The notes below the pieces were generated by a model, which had not been told where the DNA came from, did no database searches, and saw only the letters and a list, made by a program, of their open reading frames with translations. Made by a program: the position numbers and the translations under genes. Positions 21,935-33,200 of a stretch of DNA of 64,000 nt are shown here, piece by piece; positions within the stretch are counted from its first letter, which is position 1; every line of letters starts with the position of its first letter. Location of the stretch: NCBI GenBank assembly GCA_033032175.1, contig CM065320.1, positions 8,556,001-8,620,000 on the forward strand, given 5' to 3'. This DNA comes from Saturnia japonica (lineage: Eukaryota > Arthropoda > Insecta > Lepidoptera > Saturniidae).

Positions 21935-22897
21935 TTGGTTGGATCGTCTCGTCTCGAGTACCAGTATGAGTTACCGATCTCAGTTTTCAAACTGGAGAAT
22001 AGTAGTCCAAACATTGCGCTACCACCGTCGAATTTTTTTCAGGTTCCTACATATTTCATACGTAAATGTTAAAAAGTTTAAAGAGTAATCAAAAATAGAC
22101 ATTATATTATAATCATAGGTCGGAATAGGTAAGAGTAACTATAAGAAATATTGAGTACATATATACAACATCTCTCTAAAATCCTCGTGTGATAGTATGT
22201 ACAACTGAGGCCATGAGAACCAGAGTGGCCTATCTTTTATCGATAAGCTCAAATATATTAACAAATTCATAATTTAAAAATCTGGAAAATAAAAAAATGC
22301 ATGTTTCCATTAGTTGCCTTTTTTGAAAATTATGTAAAGATAAATTGATTTAATTTGTATCTTTTCACTTTGTTTCACTAAATATTTGAAATAGTATATT
22401 ACAAATTATATTCACATACATTATTTTTTATATGTATATAACCTAAACGCAATTTATATACCTTACAAATATCCATACGTGTAAAAATGCAACTTAAATA
22501 TACCTTCAGACTATAAACTACAATCTTACTAAATTCCAATAAATTCGGTGCAGTAGTTTTTGCGTGATTGGAGTTCAAACATACCGACAGACAGACAGAA
22601 AAATATCGAAACGTTTTCTGTCCATAATTCTTTTATTACTCTTTTCATAATTATTATTTCTCAAATATCTTCAATATACAGTTCGACTTCGTTTTTAGAA
22701 CTGACTATACTGTTAGCCATATGGGCCCTGAAGCCTCAGACGAGTTTTCACCGTGACTTGAGACAGATTTCGACTCTACTATTTTATTATAAGCATAGAT
22801 AACTGTTTGCTTTGTTTTACATATAGGTAAATAAACTTTTAAGCGAGAAATGTAAGTATTATCATTCCAGAAATTTAGAAAGATGTAGTGTCAACAC
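21935..22897. other. Gene-free spacer with repeat tails
   Basis: No gene. 22500-22800 is a noncoding repeat with ACCGACAGACAGACAG, interrupted at 22692-22740 by a short minus-strand copy of the non-LTR tail found at 13600-13650. Confidence 0.45.
22692..22740 (-). mobile_element. Short non-LTR tail fragment
   Basis: The bottom strand reads GGCTTCAGGGCCC, then GGCTAACAGTATAGTCAG and an A-rich end. This is the same terminal sequence as at 13618-13650, indicating a severely 5'-truncated insertion. Confidence 0.55.
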
Positions 22898-25194
22898 TTT
22901 GTTACTTCTTACTTCGAAGTTTAGGTAAATTTGCTCTACTCTACCTTTGATGATAATGCTTTAGCCACTTTGCGATTGTATTATATTTTCAAGGCTACGC
23001 CTTTTTTATCTAACTAGGTACTTGAACCCCTGCTGTTTCAAAGTAAAGCAACATAATATTTTGATTATATTTATTTAGTAATTTTATGTTTATAACTATT
23101 ATAACAATCATAAATATATTTAGATATAATAGATTGTCAGAAATACGTACTTACTTACTTACTTATCTATACTATAACCTAAATCAACTATGTGGGCTTA
23201 TTAATCGATAGACGTTTAATATAACTTATTTGAAAATTACTGAAATTATTGATATTTACGTTATTCTCTCTTATTTTTAACAGACTTCAAAAAAAGTCGA
23301 AGGTTACTCAATTTGTATGTATTATATAAGTACATTCGAATTGTTTTAATTTGTTTTTGAACCGATTTGTATGATTCTTATTTTGTTTGTTAAGTGGGTA
23401 TCCCTTAAAGGTGGCCCCATTTTAATTTCATTGGAATTGAACCTTCAACTTCGAAGATACTCAAGGGAACTCTTCAACAGCATTGAATTTGGTTTTCCTT
23501 TTTGTTAAAAATTGTCTTGTCATGTTCTTAACCAGGATTGTGCCAGTGTACGTTATTATGACATATTCAAATGCATTTGTGGATTTTATATGTATTTTTT
23601 TACAACTAAGATAGCAAACAACATTACGGCCCGCCCGCGCCTGGTCGTAAGCGGTTACCGTGGCTTGCGGACGTTTGTAATACCATATTAGTATCACTAT
23701 ATAGTGCATTGCCGACCTTGAATCCCCTTTCCCAAGGAGCTCTGCAAACTCTACTCGCCGCAGAAACACAACAAAAGTTTATTTTTCTGCGATTTTCTGT
23801 AGGGTGGGGGTGTCCCACCAGCCGGATTATCCTAAGCAGTGAGAAATCTACTAAGAAATTTCTCTGTGCCCTACCTCTCTTATGATTAAAAAATTGTTTA
23901 TTTATTAATATTATAAATCTTACAAGCGGTGTGCCCGTAAGTAAGTAAGTTCTTCCCGTAATTTTATTTTTACTAAGATTATTGTCAATTTTATCATTTA
24001 CTGCCTATTAATTGAAGAATGACACGAACTTTCCGTGTACAATATTTTATATTTTACCGATTTTTATGAAATTTTATACACGGGAAGTATCAGTTATTCC
24101 GTAATTGTAGGTAAAACAATTTTCAATATTATGATCTAATTTTATACGCGGCAAGTATAATATATCATTCCATTTAATTGACTATATTCGAATTGTCAAT
24201 CATATGAGTAGAAATAACATTACGGGGTGTAGTAAATAATTACTGCGTGACAAACCCGTGCGGAGCCGCGGGTATATCGTTAGTATGATTATAAAAGGTT
24301 CTTCTACTTTATTTGCGTACCGTAACTTTAGAATGAAAATATTTATTTGATTGTTTTGAATCATTACGTATTTCATTTTTTTTGTATACCAACTTTAATA
24401 GATTTGCGTACCAGTGATAGGAAACAAACATACCATCACGCCTGTATCCCCGAATGGTTAAGCAGAGGTGTATTAATGTACACCCACAGTTCGCCATGTA
24501 TGTTTTTAAATCCCGTGTAATAAGGGGCGAGCCTATTGTCATTAATTGGGCACAAAGCCAAACTCCAATTTCATAGAAAAACCCAATAATACTTTGCTCG
24601 ATCTGGGAATCATCGCTGACCTCGATCCTAGCAGTCGCGCTTACGGCCACTAGGCTATTTATTGAGGCAGTTATTAGTTAGTTAGGAAATTTCCCCTTCT
24701 GACAAATATTGGGTTCCTCTGTTATTTCCACACTGAACTACGGTATAAGCAGACATATTTCTTAATTAGATCAACAATAAATATTTTTGTCGGATCAATT
24801 TACAGTGTAGTAGGAAACACAAAGCTGATGGTACCGTCGCTCGCGCTCATACTGGGATATGCCTCATAAGGCATATCCGTGAAATACGCGCCACGCCTAC
24901 GTAACATTTGTATTAATTAGTCTTCTTTATTTTATGTCTTAATTGCCAACCTCATGCTGTAATTTAGGATGGCTACTTCAGTCGCTCTCGTTCTCGTAGC
25001 CTGCATGACAAATCTCCCTCGCGTTGTCGGATTCAATTGAAAACGAGTGGGCCCGACTTCGCCGTAATCAATATAGTATTCTAACGCAGCCAATAAAAAC
25101 TAGTTTAGCTCCAGACACACTTAAATGAGGGCATCAGCACTGGTTACGTATAAAGTGAGAACAGTTCGTATATTATAATTGTATCATCACATTC
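22898..25194. repeat. Source copy of the 2.3 kb segment
   Basis: Direct copy of 17282-19590. It is probably the original, because its right edge continues naturally into ATTCACCGCG and GTAAGTG, whereas the other copy stops at a Copia junction. It holds the same nested repeats, including the modular repeat heads at 23938-24280. Confidence 0.8.
24433..24658 (-). repeat. tRNA-derived SINE (in source copy)
   Basis: Counterpart of 18829-19058. It carries a short extra TTTTAAAT near 24503 and lacks a 14-bp stretch (CGAGCTGCTACTGA) present in the other copy. Confidence 0.65.
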
Positions 25195-25206
25195 ACCGCG
25201 GTAAGT
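24960..25206 (+). promoter_or_regulatory. Possible promoter and 5' exon ending at a GTAAGTG donor
   Basis: A GC-richer block includes an initiator-like TTCAGTCG near 24976, a CCAAT motif at 25090-25094, TATAAAG at 25149-25155 and ACCGCG followed by the strong donor GTAAGTG at 25201. It lies about 5 kb upstream of the acceptor of the first coding exon of the oxidoreductase gene, so it could be its noncoding first exon. There is no transcript evidence, and the motifs are individually common. Confidence 0.25.
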
Positions 25207-25490
25207 GTTACCCTCGAAATATGTTATTATTTACAGACCCATTAGCCCATAGTCCTTACTATCAGCACTTCTTCAATTATAAAAAGTATAATGTGTGTTT
25301 GTAGGAGGTAATCTTTGTAGTTACTGAACTGGTTCTAAAAACTGTTTTACTTCTAGACAGATAAGTTCAAGCTGATGGTGATAGGTTACGTTCTATTGTT
25401 ATTTATATTTTACACAGTAGGTATTTAGGGTATGTTATGAATTCGCGTGTTGTTGCTAGTGGTTTATAACACTATTAATAATGTAGATAG

Positions 25491-25740
25491 TTTTTTTTTA
25501 AATAATAGCTCGTCGCATTTGACGGTACCGTCCCTGATGGTAAGCACAGTACAATCCAAACACAACGGTGACCACTGAGAGATCGTAATCTATTGGCGGT
25601 CACCGCTGTTATACCGGCCTGCGTAAATATCTCTTGACGTTACGCTTAAAGGACCCGATGTCGTAAGAAGGAGGGAGCACACTGGATGGTAGAAGGTTCC
25701 ACAATTTCACGGTACGACAAAGATAAGGAACTTTATATTT
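25491..25740 (-). pseudogene. Non-LTR RT C-terminus with 3' UTR
   Basis: The bottom strand encodes VPYLCRTVKLWNLLPSSV and then PPSYDIGSFKRNVKRYL, the typical last residues of CR1/Jockey-like ORF2 proteins. A short 3' UTR and a T-run on the top strand (25491-25499, the poly(A) on the bottom) follow. The element is strongly 5'-truncated. Confidence 0.75.
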
Positions 25741-25741
25741 A

Positions 25742-26512
25742 ACTAGTGGAGTGTCCGCGGCTCCGCCCGCGTTTGTTATCAATTTCATCACGTATTTTTA
25801 TTTTTACTCATATTTTTGACATACATACAGCCTATCAATTGAGGAATGACGTGTACTTCCTGTGTACAATTTTCGTCAAAATTGGTCTAGAATTATCAAA
25901 ATTGTTTTCTTTTTTATATATTTTGAAACTATTGTTGATGATTCTTATAGCCTATCAATTATGCATATCCCATCTACGAAATTGTGTCAAATATTTTTTT
26001 TTTTTTACAATTTTATAATATTTTTAACATTTCTTCAAAGTTTATCCTTTCAATTATGGAATGACTTATACATACCGTACATAAAATACCATCAAATCGG
26101 TTAAGAATTCATGAAATTTTAAATTTTTGAAAATTCTTTTTTTTTAATCCTTAGAAATGTTATTGAAAATTTTCATCATTCATGGAATGGTCTATACTTC
26201 CGGTGTACAAAATTTAATCAAAATCGGTTACGAATTAACAAAAATATTTTTTTTTACGACTTCTAAAAGTAATATTGAAAATTCTAATATTTACCCTGTC
26301 AATTGTCCAATGACATAAGCATCCCGTGTACAAAATTTCATAAGGATTGGTCAAGCCGTTTTTGAGTTAAATCCGGACGTACAAACAGCCAGCCAATTTT
26401 TTTTAGTGGCATTTTCCTGATCGGTATCGTTCTTATAGTATGCCTATCGAGAAATTATGAAAAATTATTAAATATACAGACAGAGCTACAGATTTATTAA
26501 TATTGACTATGT
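25742..26512 (+). repeat. Modular 'ATCGGT' repeat, long copy
   Basis: It starts CTAGTGGAGTGTCCGCGGCT and ends GCTACAGATTTATTAATA, with about four internal modules. The short open frames inside are chance. Confidence 0.7.
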
Positions 26513-27970
26513 ATGTACATTCATAACCATTTGAGTTTTTCTATAGGCAATTATTGACCACAATAAAGTTAATCAACAACGTTGCTGATAAGTAATCCCG
26601 ATAAACAATAATATAATGATTGGATAATATTACACAGTTGTGTTATTATATTTATAAAACCTTTAACACCATATATTTTATCAACAAAAATGAGATTGGA
26701 ACTGGAAGGCTTTACGTCATAGAATTCTCTATATAAGATGATGTCGATGTTTTGAATTAATACATATTTTATCAGTTGTGGTTGTTGAAGCGGTTGTGTG
26801 AGTGCCAAATAAACTGAGGTAATAAAATATTATATTATTAAATTTTGTTAAAATATATCATTGTGTAGTCAAAACTAACACTACCAAATATAACACATAC
26901 TTAGTTGTTCTTAATTCTTACAATCTACTTAATTATTACAATTACAATTTATACAACTTTTGTTCACCGCCAAATAATATATAATTATGTAAAATAAAAT
27001 TAATAATTTTACGAAGGCTGTAAAATTCCAACACTCGCGTACTATAACACTACTAAACTACTATTACTATATAACGACCTCACATCGGGGTTATATTAGG
27101 TCCTTACATATGAAATTAGTGTTTTATGTGGAAAAAGTAAAACAAAAAAATATTACGAAATTATACATTTAATCAATCGAAGTATGTACCACTATTATCT
27201 TGTACTTTCGATATTTCAAAGGTAGTTAGTTCATTGATTCCATTGCTGAAAAAATTGTAGGAGCGAGAATCAATAAACTCTTTGAAGGCGGTTTGGACAG
27301 GCTCATCGAAATTGAAGATTTTTCATTGCAAGAAATTGTCCAAATTCCGAAAAAAATGGTAATCTGTTGGAGCAAATCTTTAATTCTTCATTATCAACTA
27401 GGGTGTCCGGCCGTGCACGGGTTTTATTTCGTAGGTCAAATTTTCCAAAACGAAAACGTTGAAACCAAAAATATACCATGCTTTCTTTTACATTAGCTTT
27501 CCCATATATATATATATATATATAAAATTAATTCTTCGAGCAGTTTCTGCAGCGCTGATGCCACGGTGGAACTCATATTCGTAAATAACGCGATATTTTA
27601 AGTTTTCCATTTTGTGAAAAGAACGATGTCAAAGAAAAATCAAATGGTGCGAAAACAATTGAATCACTAAATTCTAAACATAAATATAAAGGCCTAAATT
27701 TGAATTTATAATTCCTAACCAATCGCCAGACATTTGAGATCAAAGTGGCTAGTTCAACAAAACGCCAATTTCATATATATAATAATAATATATTTTTTAA
27801 ATTTATATTTTACTTACCAATTAGGGAGATATGGGAATCCTAGAGATAAAAACCCTTTAACCAACAAAAAAACATTGAATAGACTAAATTATAAAATAAT
27901 ATATGACAACCCACACGCGTACGGTGTTATGTACCTATGTTTCATACAAGAGGCATTTCGTGAGATTTTA
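26513..27970. other. AT-rich interval with no gene seen
   Basis: No gene supported. A (TA)n run lies at 27503-27525. Confidence 0.45.
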
Positions 27971-28107
27971 AGGCTGCCTATCCACTGAAGCGGAGTAGAG
28001 TGGAGCTGTGCAAATTTCGACCAATAGAAATGCATCACTAGATTTTTTTGCAATTCAATTGGTGAAATTTTGCACAGCTCCGCTTCGCTTCAGTGGACAG
28101 GCAGCCT
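27971..28107. mobile_element. 137-bp MITE
   Basis: AGGCTGCCTATCCACTGAAG at the left mirrors CTTCAGTGGACAGGCAGCCT at the right. The inner arms also pair (GGAGCTGTGCAAA with TTTGCACAGCTCC), giving a nearly complete foldback. No coding. Target duplication unclear (TTA left, AAA right). Confidence 0.75.
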
Positions 28108-30154
28108 AAAGGCGGTGTCACTGCACCGTGACACCGGTGTTGCGCTGTTATTCTAGTGCGTTATTAAACAGTAGATACAACTAATTAAATACCGTTCACC
28201 TGGGCCTGCGGTAGCTCCATCGCCATAACTATTTTTTCCGCTAAATAGCAGTGCGCAAGCTACTTCGTTCCTTGTTTGAAAAGTGTCTGAGCGACTTCAA
28301 TTTCTAAAAGACCAAAATAAAGTTAAGTGACTGAATTCACTAAATTAAAATAATTAAATTAACTAAATTATTGGGAGTCCGGTATTTACACTACCAATAA
28401 AAAACTTCATATACCTGGTAAACCATAAACTGATAAACCTGAGCATGGAGTATGGGCGTATTGTGTACCGTCGCGTGCTCTCCATAACAAGGTCTCTAAA
28501 ATCAAATGCTCTAAAATATACAGAAATCGTAAAGAACTTTTCAGATTCGTCACAGAATAAGGAATAATAGTTCTTTACTCATTTCGGTCCTAATTGTAGG
28601 CGCAACATAAATCTATACTTATTTCAATATTATTGGCTGGTCCGCAGCTCCACACGTGTTAACTACAAAATTAATGTTTATGAAGCTATCGTGATATTTT
28701 TTTATAGATAAGGACCAAGCATTTGCGAAGAAAAAAAAATCGATTAAAACATATCTAGTAGTGTACATAAATTCTTTTTTTATATCCTACATTTTAAACG
28801 CAATTTATAGACCATACAAAGATTTCAAAATCTATCAAAATGTGTTCTGTCCTTGATTCTAAACCCACCCGTAGTATTTTTTCCCAAATATCTTCAATTT
28901 ACAGATTTAGACTTTTTACACTTTTATTAAAAGTATAGATTTTATTTTATGTCATATTATTATTATTTATTGTGAAATTTTGCCCCCCCCAAACGTGCCG
29001 CCAGGGGCGGGTCGCCCCTCTCACCCCAGCTACGTTATGCCACTGGAGAATTTAAATCATCGGTATTTGCAAAGTAACGGTACTTATTCGTATTATTCAG
29101 TTTATAGTAATAAATTAAACGAAAAAAAGTGCGCGATAAGACGTTTGTTTATCTACTATGGTATGATTATAGCCCGGGGTCTAAGTGTTTTGATAATTTT
29201 TTACAACTACTTTTCATATCATGTTAAACTTTTGATCTTTCCGTGAACATAAATAATATTGATTGTCTCTTTGTTTTATTTAATGTTTGATCAGCCAGTG
29301 ACCATGTCGTCACCTTAGTAATTAGGTACCACAAAAAAAAAATTAAGTATTCTAAAACTCTAAGCTAAATTCTTGTATATTTGAACAGTTTCTGACATAA
29401 CCAGTGCCACTATGACAGGTGTCACACCTAATGTATGGTTGTCGTGAACAGTTGTACAAAATTGTCCTGTCCTACCATTTACACATTGCATAATGCAGTA
29501 ATAATGCATTATTATAATACATTGTACTTTTTAGCATGTGACAATGAGAATAAAAAGCTGTTAACAATAAAGGTGTTAACTATTACTATTTTTCAAATGT
29601 CCGATATAACGAAAACAACTCCTAAAATTTTATCCCGCATGACCACAACATGATGGAGTGATCAATCATAGTAATGTGAATTCTTTTACTAACTTTTAAT
29701 TTCGTACATAATGTTTTTTTTCAAAAATGAATTCATACTATTTATCGTTGATGACTAACATCATCGTGTCGCACTTGCGTCAAAGTATGCGTGCGCACAT
29801 CTTCATTTTACCGTCTACTATGGAGGTATGGACATATTATAAGGGGAAAAAAAACCCACTAAAATGGTGCTAGTGTAGTGATAATTATAATTTTTCGTGA
29901 CTTTGTAGTTTATACTTTAAAAAAATATTGAATAATAATAGAAAACTTTGTGGAGTGAAAAGTTGTCCAAGTGGTCGAAAAATAAATTGTATAAACTTTT
30001 GGCTCTATTTTCAAAATTTACGCACTTGCTACCGTGGCGCCTACCTAATTTGACGCATTTTAACGAACACTTTACAAATACAGTTATAATCAAACAGATA
30101 TCTTAATATGGAAAGTTATGGTATGCATTGCTAACATTAACAAATTATTCACAG
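28108..30154. other. Gene-free interval upstream of the first coding exon
   Basis: Mostly AT-rich. 28630-28950 has a degraded repeat tail. 28981-29045 is a GC-rich fragment (GTGCCGCCAGGGGCGGG, then TACGTTATGCCACTGG) of a dispersed repeat type I have seen in other insect sequence but cannot name. Confidence 0.4.
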
Positions 30155-30243
30155 AATTTTACAATGGCCACCAAGAAGTTCGCTGGACCATCTCCTTACG
30201 TTTTTAAGAACACTTATCCCGAGGACGACTACATGCATACAGA
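30155..30243 (+). CDS. Oxidoreductase first coding exon (with 9 nt of 5' UTR)
   Basis: The acceptor TTATTCACAG ends at 30154 and nine untranslated bases precede ATG at 30164. A noncoding exon must therefore lie upstream. The exon ends in phase 2 (GA) before the donor GTATGT. Confidence 0.85.
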
Positions 30244-33200
30244 GTATGTATTTTTTATTTATTAACTACTAGCAACGAGCCCCCGGTTTCGGACGGGTAG
30301 CAGAGCATAATAATAGTATACGCCTACATTTCGTCAGTAATGTTTCCCAGTAGGAATGATTTTTTCCGACGTCTTGAATAATCATCGTCATATTTCAACC
30401 AATTTAAACAAAACCTAAAAGAAGTAACTGTTTATGTGGGAGAATATAAGTGAAATATTGTTATGATTCCGAGAATTTAGATTTATTCAACTAATATCTA
30501 AGTATTATAAATATAGTATTATACTGAGTTTTTCATTTTATTTCTTCTTTGCTTTTGGGCACTTTTCAGTTTAGTTTACAAGATAAGCAATCCAAATTAT
30601 AGTTTACATAATTTGGCCAGGGTAACTTTAGGTTACTGTATTGTTACACCCGTGCGTATTGAAAATGCCGTTGATTGACGTGAAGAAAATTTATTTGAAT
30701 TCCACACAGTTCCACACAAATTACACGAACTCACAACACTGTTATTTATTACACTGTGGTTTCGCTTCCTTTTATGGCTCGTTATTATCGCTTTATAATT
30801 CAAAACTGAACTGCCTCGGCGCCATGCCTGAGTCGCTTATATACCTAAATTAAATAACCGCAGAAACATCGTGAAGCGTCGCGACTTTTCTTGATGTTTA
30901 CTTTCAATGCCTATTCGATGACGTAATCGAGGCGATAAGCCTATATATGTGTGCATAAACTGCGATGTTTACATAAACATGCGCCGCGGTTGTTTACGAC
31001 GCGAACATTGTTTCGATGTCCTGAGAAATTTATAGTTGCTTCGAGATATTTCGGGAACAGGATTTCTGTATCTTTTTAATCAGGTTGTAACAGGTCGTAA
31101 CAGTGTTAAGAAAGCTATCAAATATTTTTAATAAAGTAATTTACGAATCTTTCAAACATTTGTAAAAATTAGTTCTTTAATAATTATTTTTTGAGTTATC
31201 AAGTGTACTTTTTATTTCAGATATGTAAACAATGTTACTTTAAATCACAAAGCCAAGAGCCAAGCGGCTGCGGTAGTCGGTGCTATATTTGGCCTAGGCC
31301 GCGCTGGTTCCATCCATTTATCTAATATCATCCACAATCCCCGTGTTAATCTGAAATACATTGTCGATGACCGCAGCGAAATATTTTCTGAGTTGAAGAA
31401 ATACTGGAAACTCGACGACAAAACCATATTCTTAACTTCCAAGGATGCAGCACGTGTCTACAAGGATAAAGAGTAAGTTTTGTTCTGTGCTTTGCTTTTA
31501 TACCGAATTTGTTCTATTTTATAAATTTTCGTAAATTTCTATTTTACAATGATTTTTTCTTTGAACTTATAAATACACTAGTAGTACCCTACGGCTCCGC
31601 ACGCATTTGTTACGCAGTAATTATTTTCATCCCGTTATTTAATTTTTACTCATATAATTATTGACAATTCATATAGCCTATCAAATGCGGAATGAATACA
31701 CACCCCGTGTACAAAACTTCATCAAAGTCGGTTGAGAAGTAATACATTTTTTTGTAGTTATTTTTTAACAATTTTTAACTTAACTTTTTAACTTCGTCCA
31801 CGGAGTATTCTTCGTAAATAGAAATCAGCAACTAAATAAAAACCCCACCCCACTTCAACGTCACCCTTCGGTATTTGACTCATATAAGCTTTGATAATAC
31901 CCAATTAAAATCTTTTTAAATGTTAACCGATATCACAGTTTAACAACTATATTGATATTATCTAAAAGACATAAAGACTGACTGCTATGCTCGAGGTCCT
32001 GGGTTCGATTCCCAGGTCGAGCAAAATGTTATTGGGGGTTTCTTTGAAATTCTCAGTAGCAGCTCACACCACAATCTACGCAACACTAATTACTTACACT
32101 AACTGATGCACTTAAAGTTCAAGTAGAAAGTGCTCTTGGAAAATACATAGATACAGACTCAGCCGCTTGTGCGAAACTATCGAGATTAAAGGAATATCAA
32201 AATGATCCACTGAGAACTGAGCATTTTTAACAAACAGGTACACTGTTTATTAGGTGGATTTTTGGTATCGAGTCTGACATCAACATTCTACATAGGTACG
32301 CTATTCGTGGCAGCGCTTTTGTCACTTCCGAAACATTAGGATCAAAAGTTGGATTACAATACACATAAAACTCGCCCTTATCTTACTCTCTTACACTTTT
32401 AACAAAACTGAAAACAACTCACGGTATTAGCTGGAGTCAAATATATTTATAACGTATCTGTTGTATGTGGATTATAATATCATCCTATTTTATACTTCCA
32501 TGAATATCATCTTATTTTTTAATTAATGATGACTGTTAGATTTTGGATATCTATCGCATATTTGGATGGTTGATAATTAGTTAATTGTATCACTTCCACC
32601 TGAGCCTCGTTTCAAATCAAATCAAAATAATCTTTATTCAATTTAGGCCCTAAGAAGGCACTTATGACCGTCAAAACTCGTTTATACTCGTTAAGTTCAT
32701 CTGCAGCAGGAGTAACCCGTGGAAGATGTAGCAGTAGAGATCTGTTGGTAACAGCTATTATGTTATGTTAAGGTTTGTTTTTTTCTGAAATATTAGTAGT
32801 TCAGATATTTTGGGTCTTACAGGTTTAGAGTTTTTTACGATTAAAGTACTATGTACACAATAAACAGTAAATTTACAGGATTAGCGTCTACGTAATATCG
32901 AGAACATTAAACGATTTAATCATTAAGTTGATATCACGACCACTGTTCACAATTACTTGTTGATAAATTGCTATTTGCAATGTAACTTACTGTAACTCTA
33001 TTCTTTTATTAACATAAAAATTTACAGAGTGAATGTTGTATTCATTGGCTCTCCAACTTGGACCCACCATGAAATCGTCGTTAACTCTATCGCTAACAAC
33101 AAAGATGTGTTCTGTGAGAAGCCTATCGCAGAGAATGTGGAAGATACCAAGAAGTGTTACGAAGCCGCTAAGGCTAAGGGCCGTATTCTGTTCGCCGCCT

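Noticed and set aside
32000..32040. tRNA gene with a perfect B box
   Set aside because: The upstream half does not form a D or anticodon arm, and the downstream body matches the SINE family.
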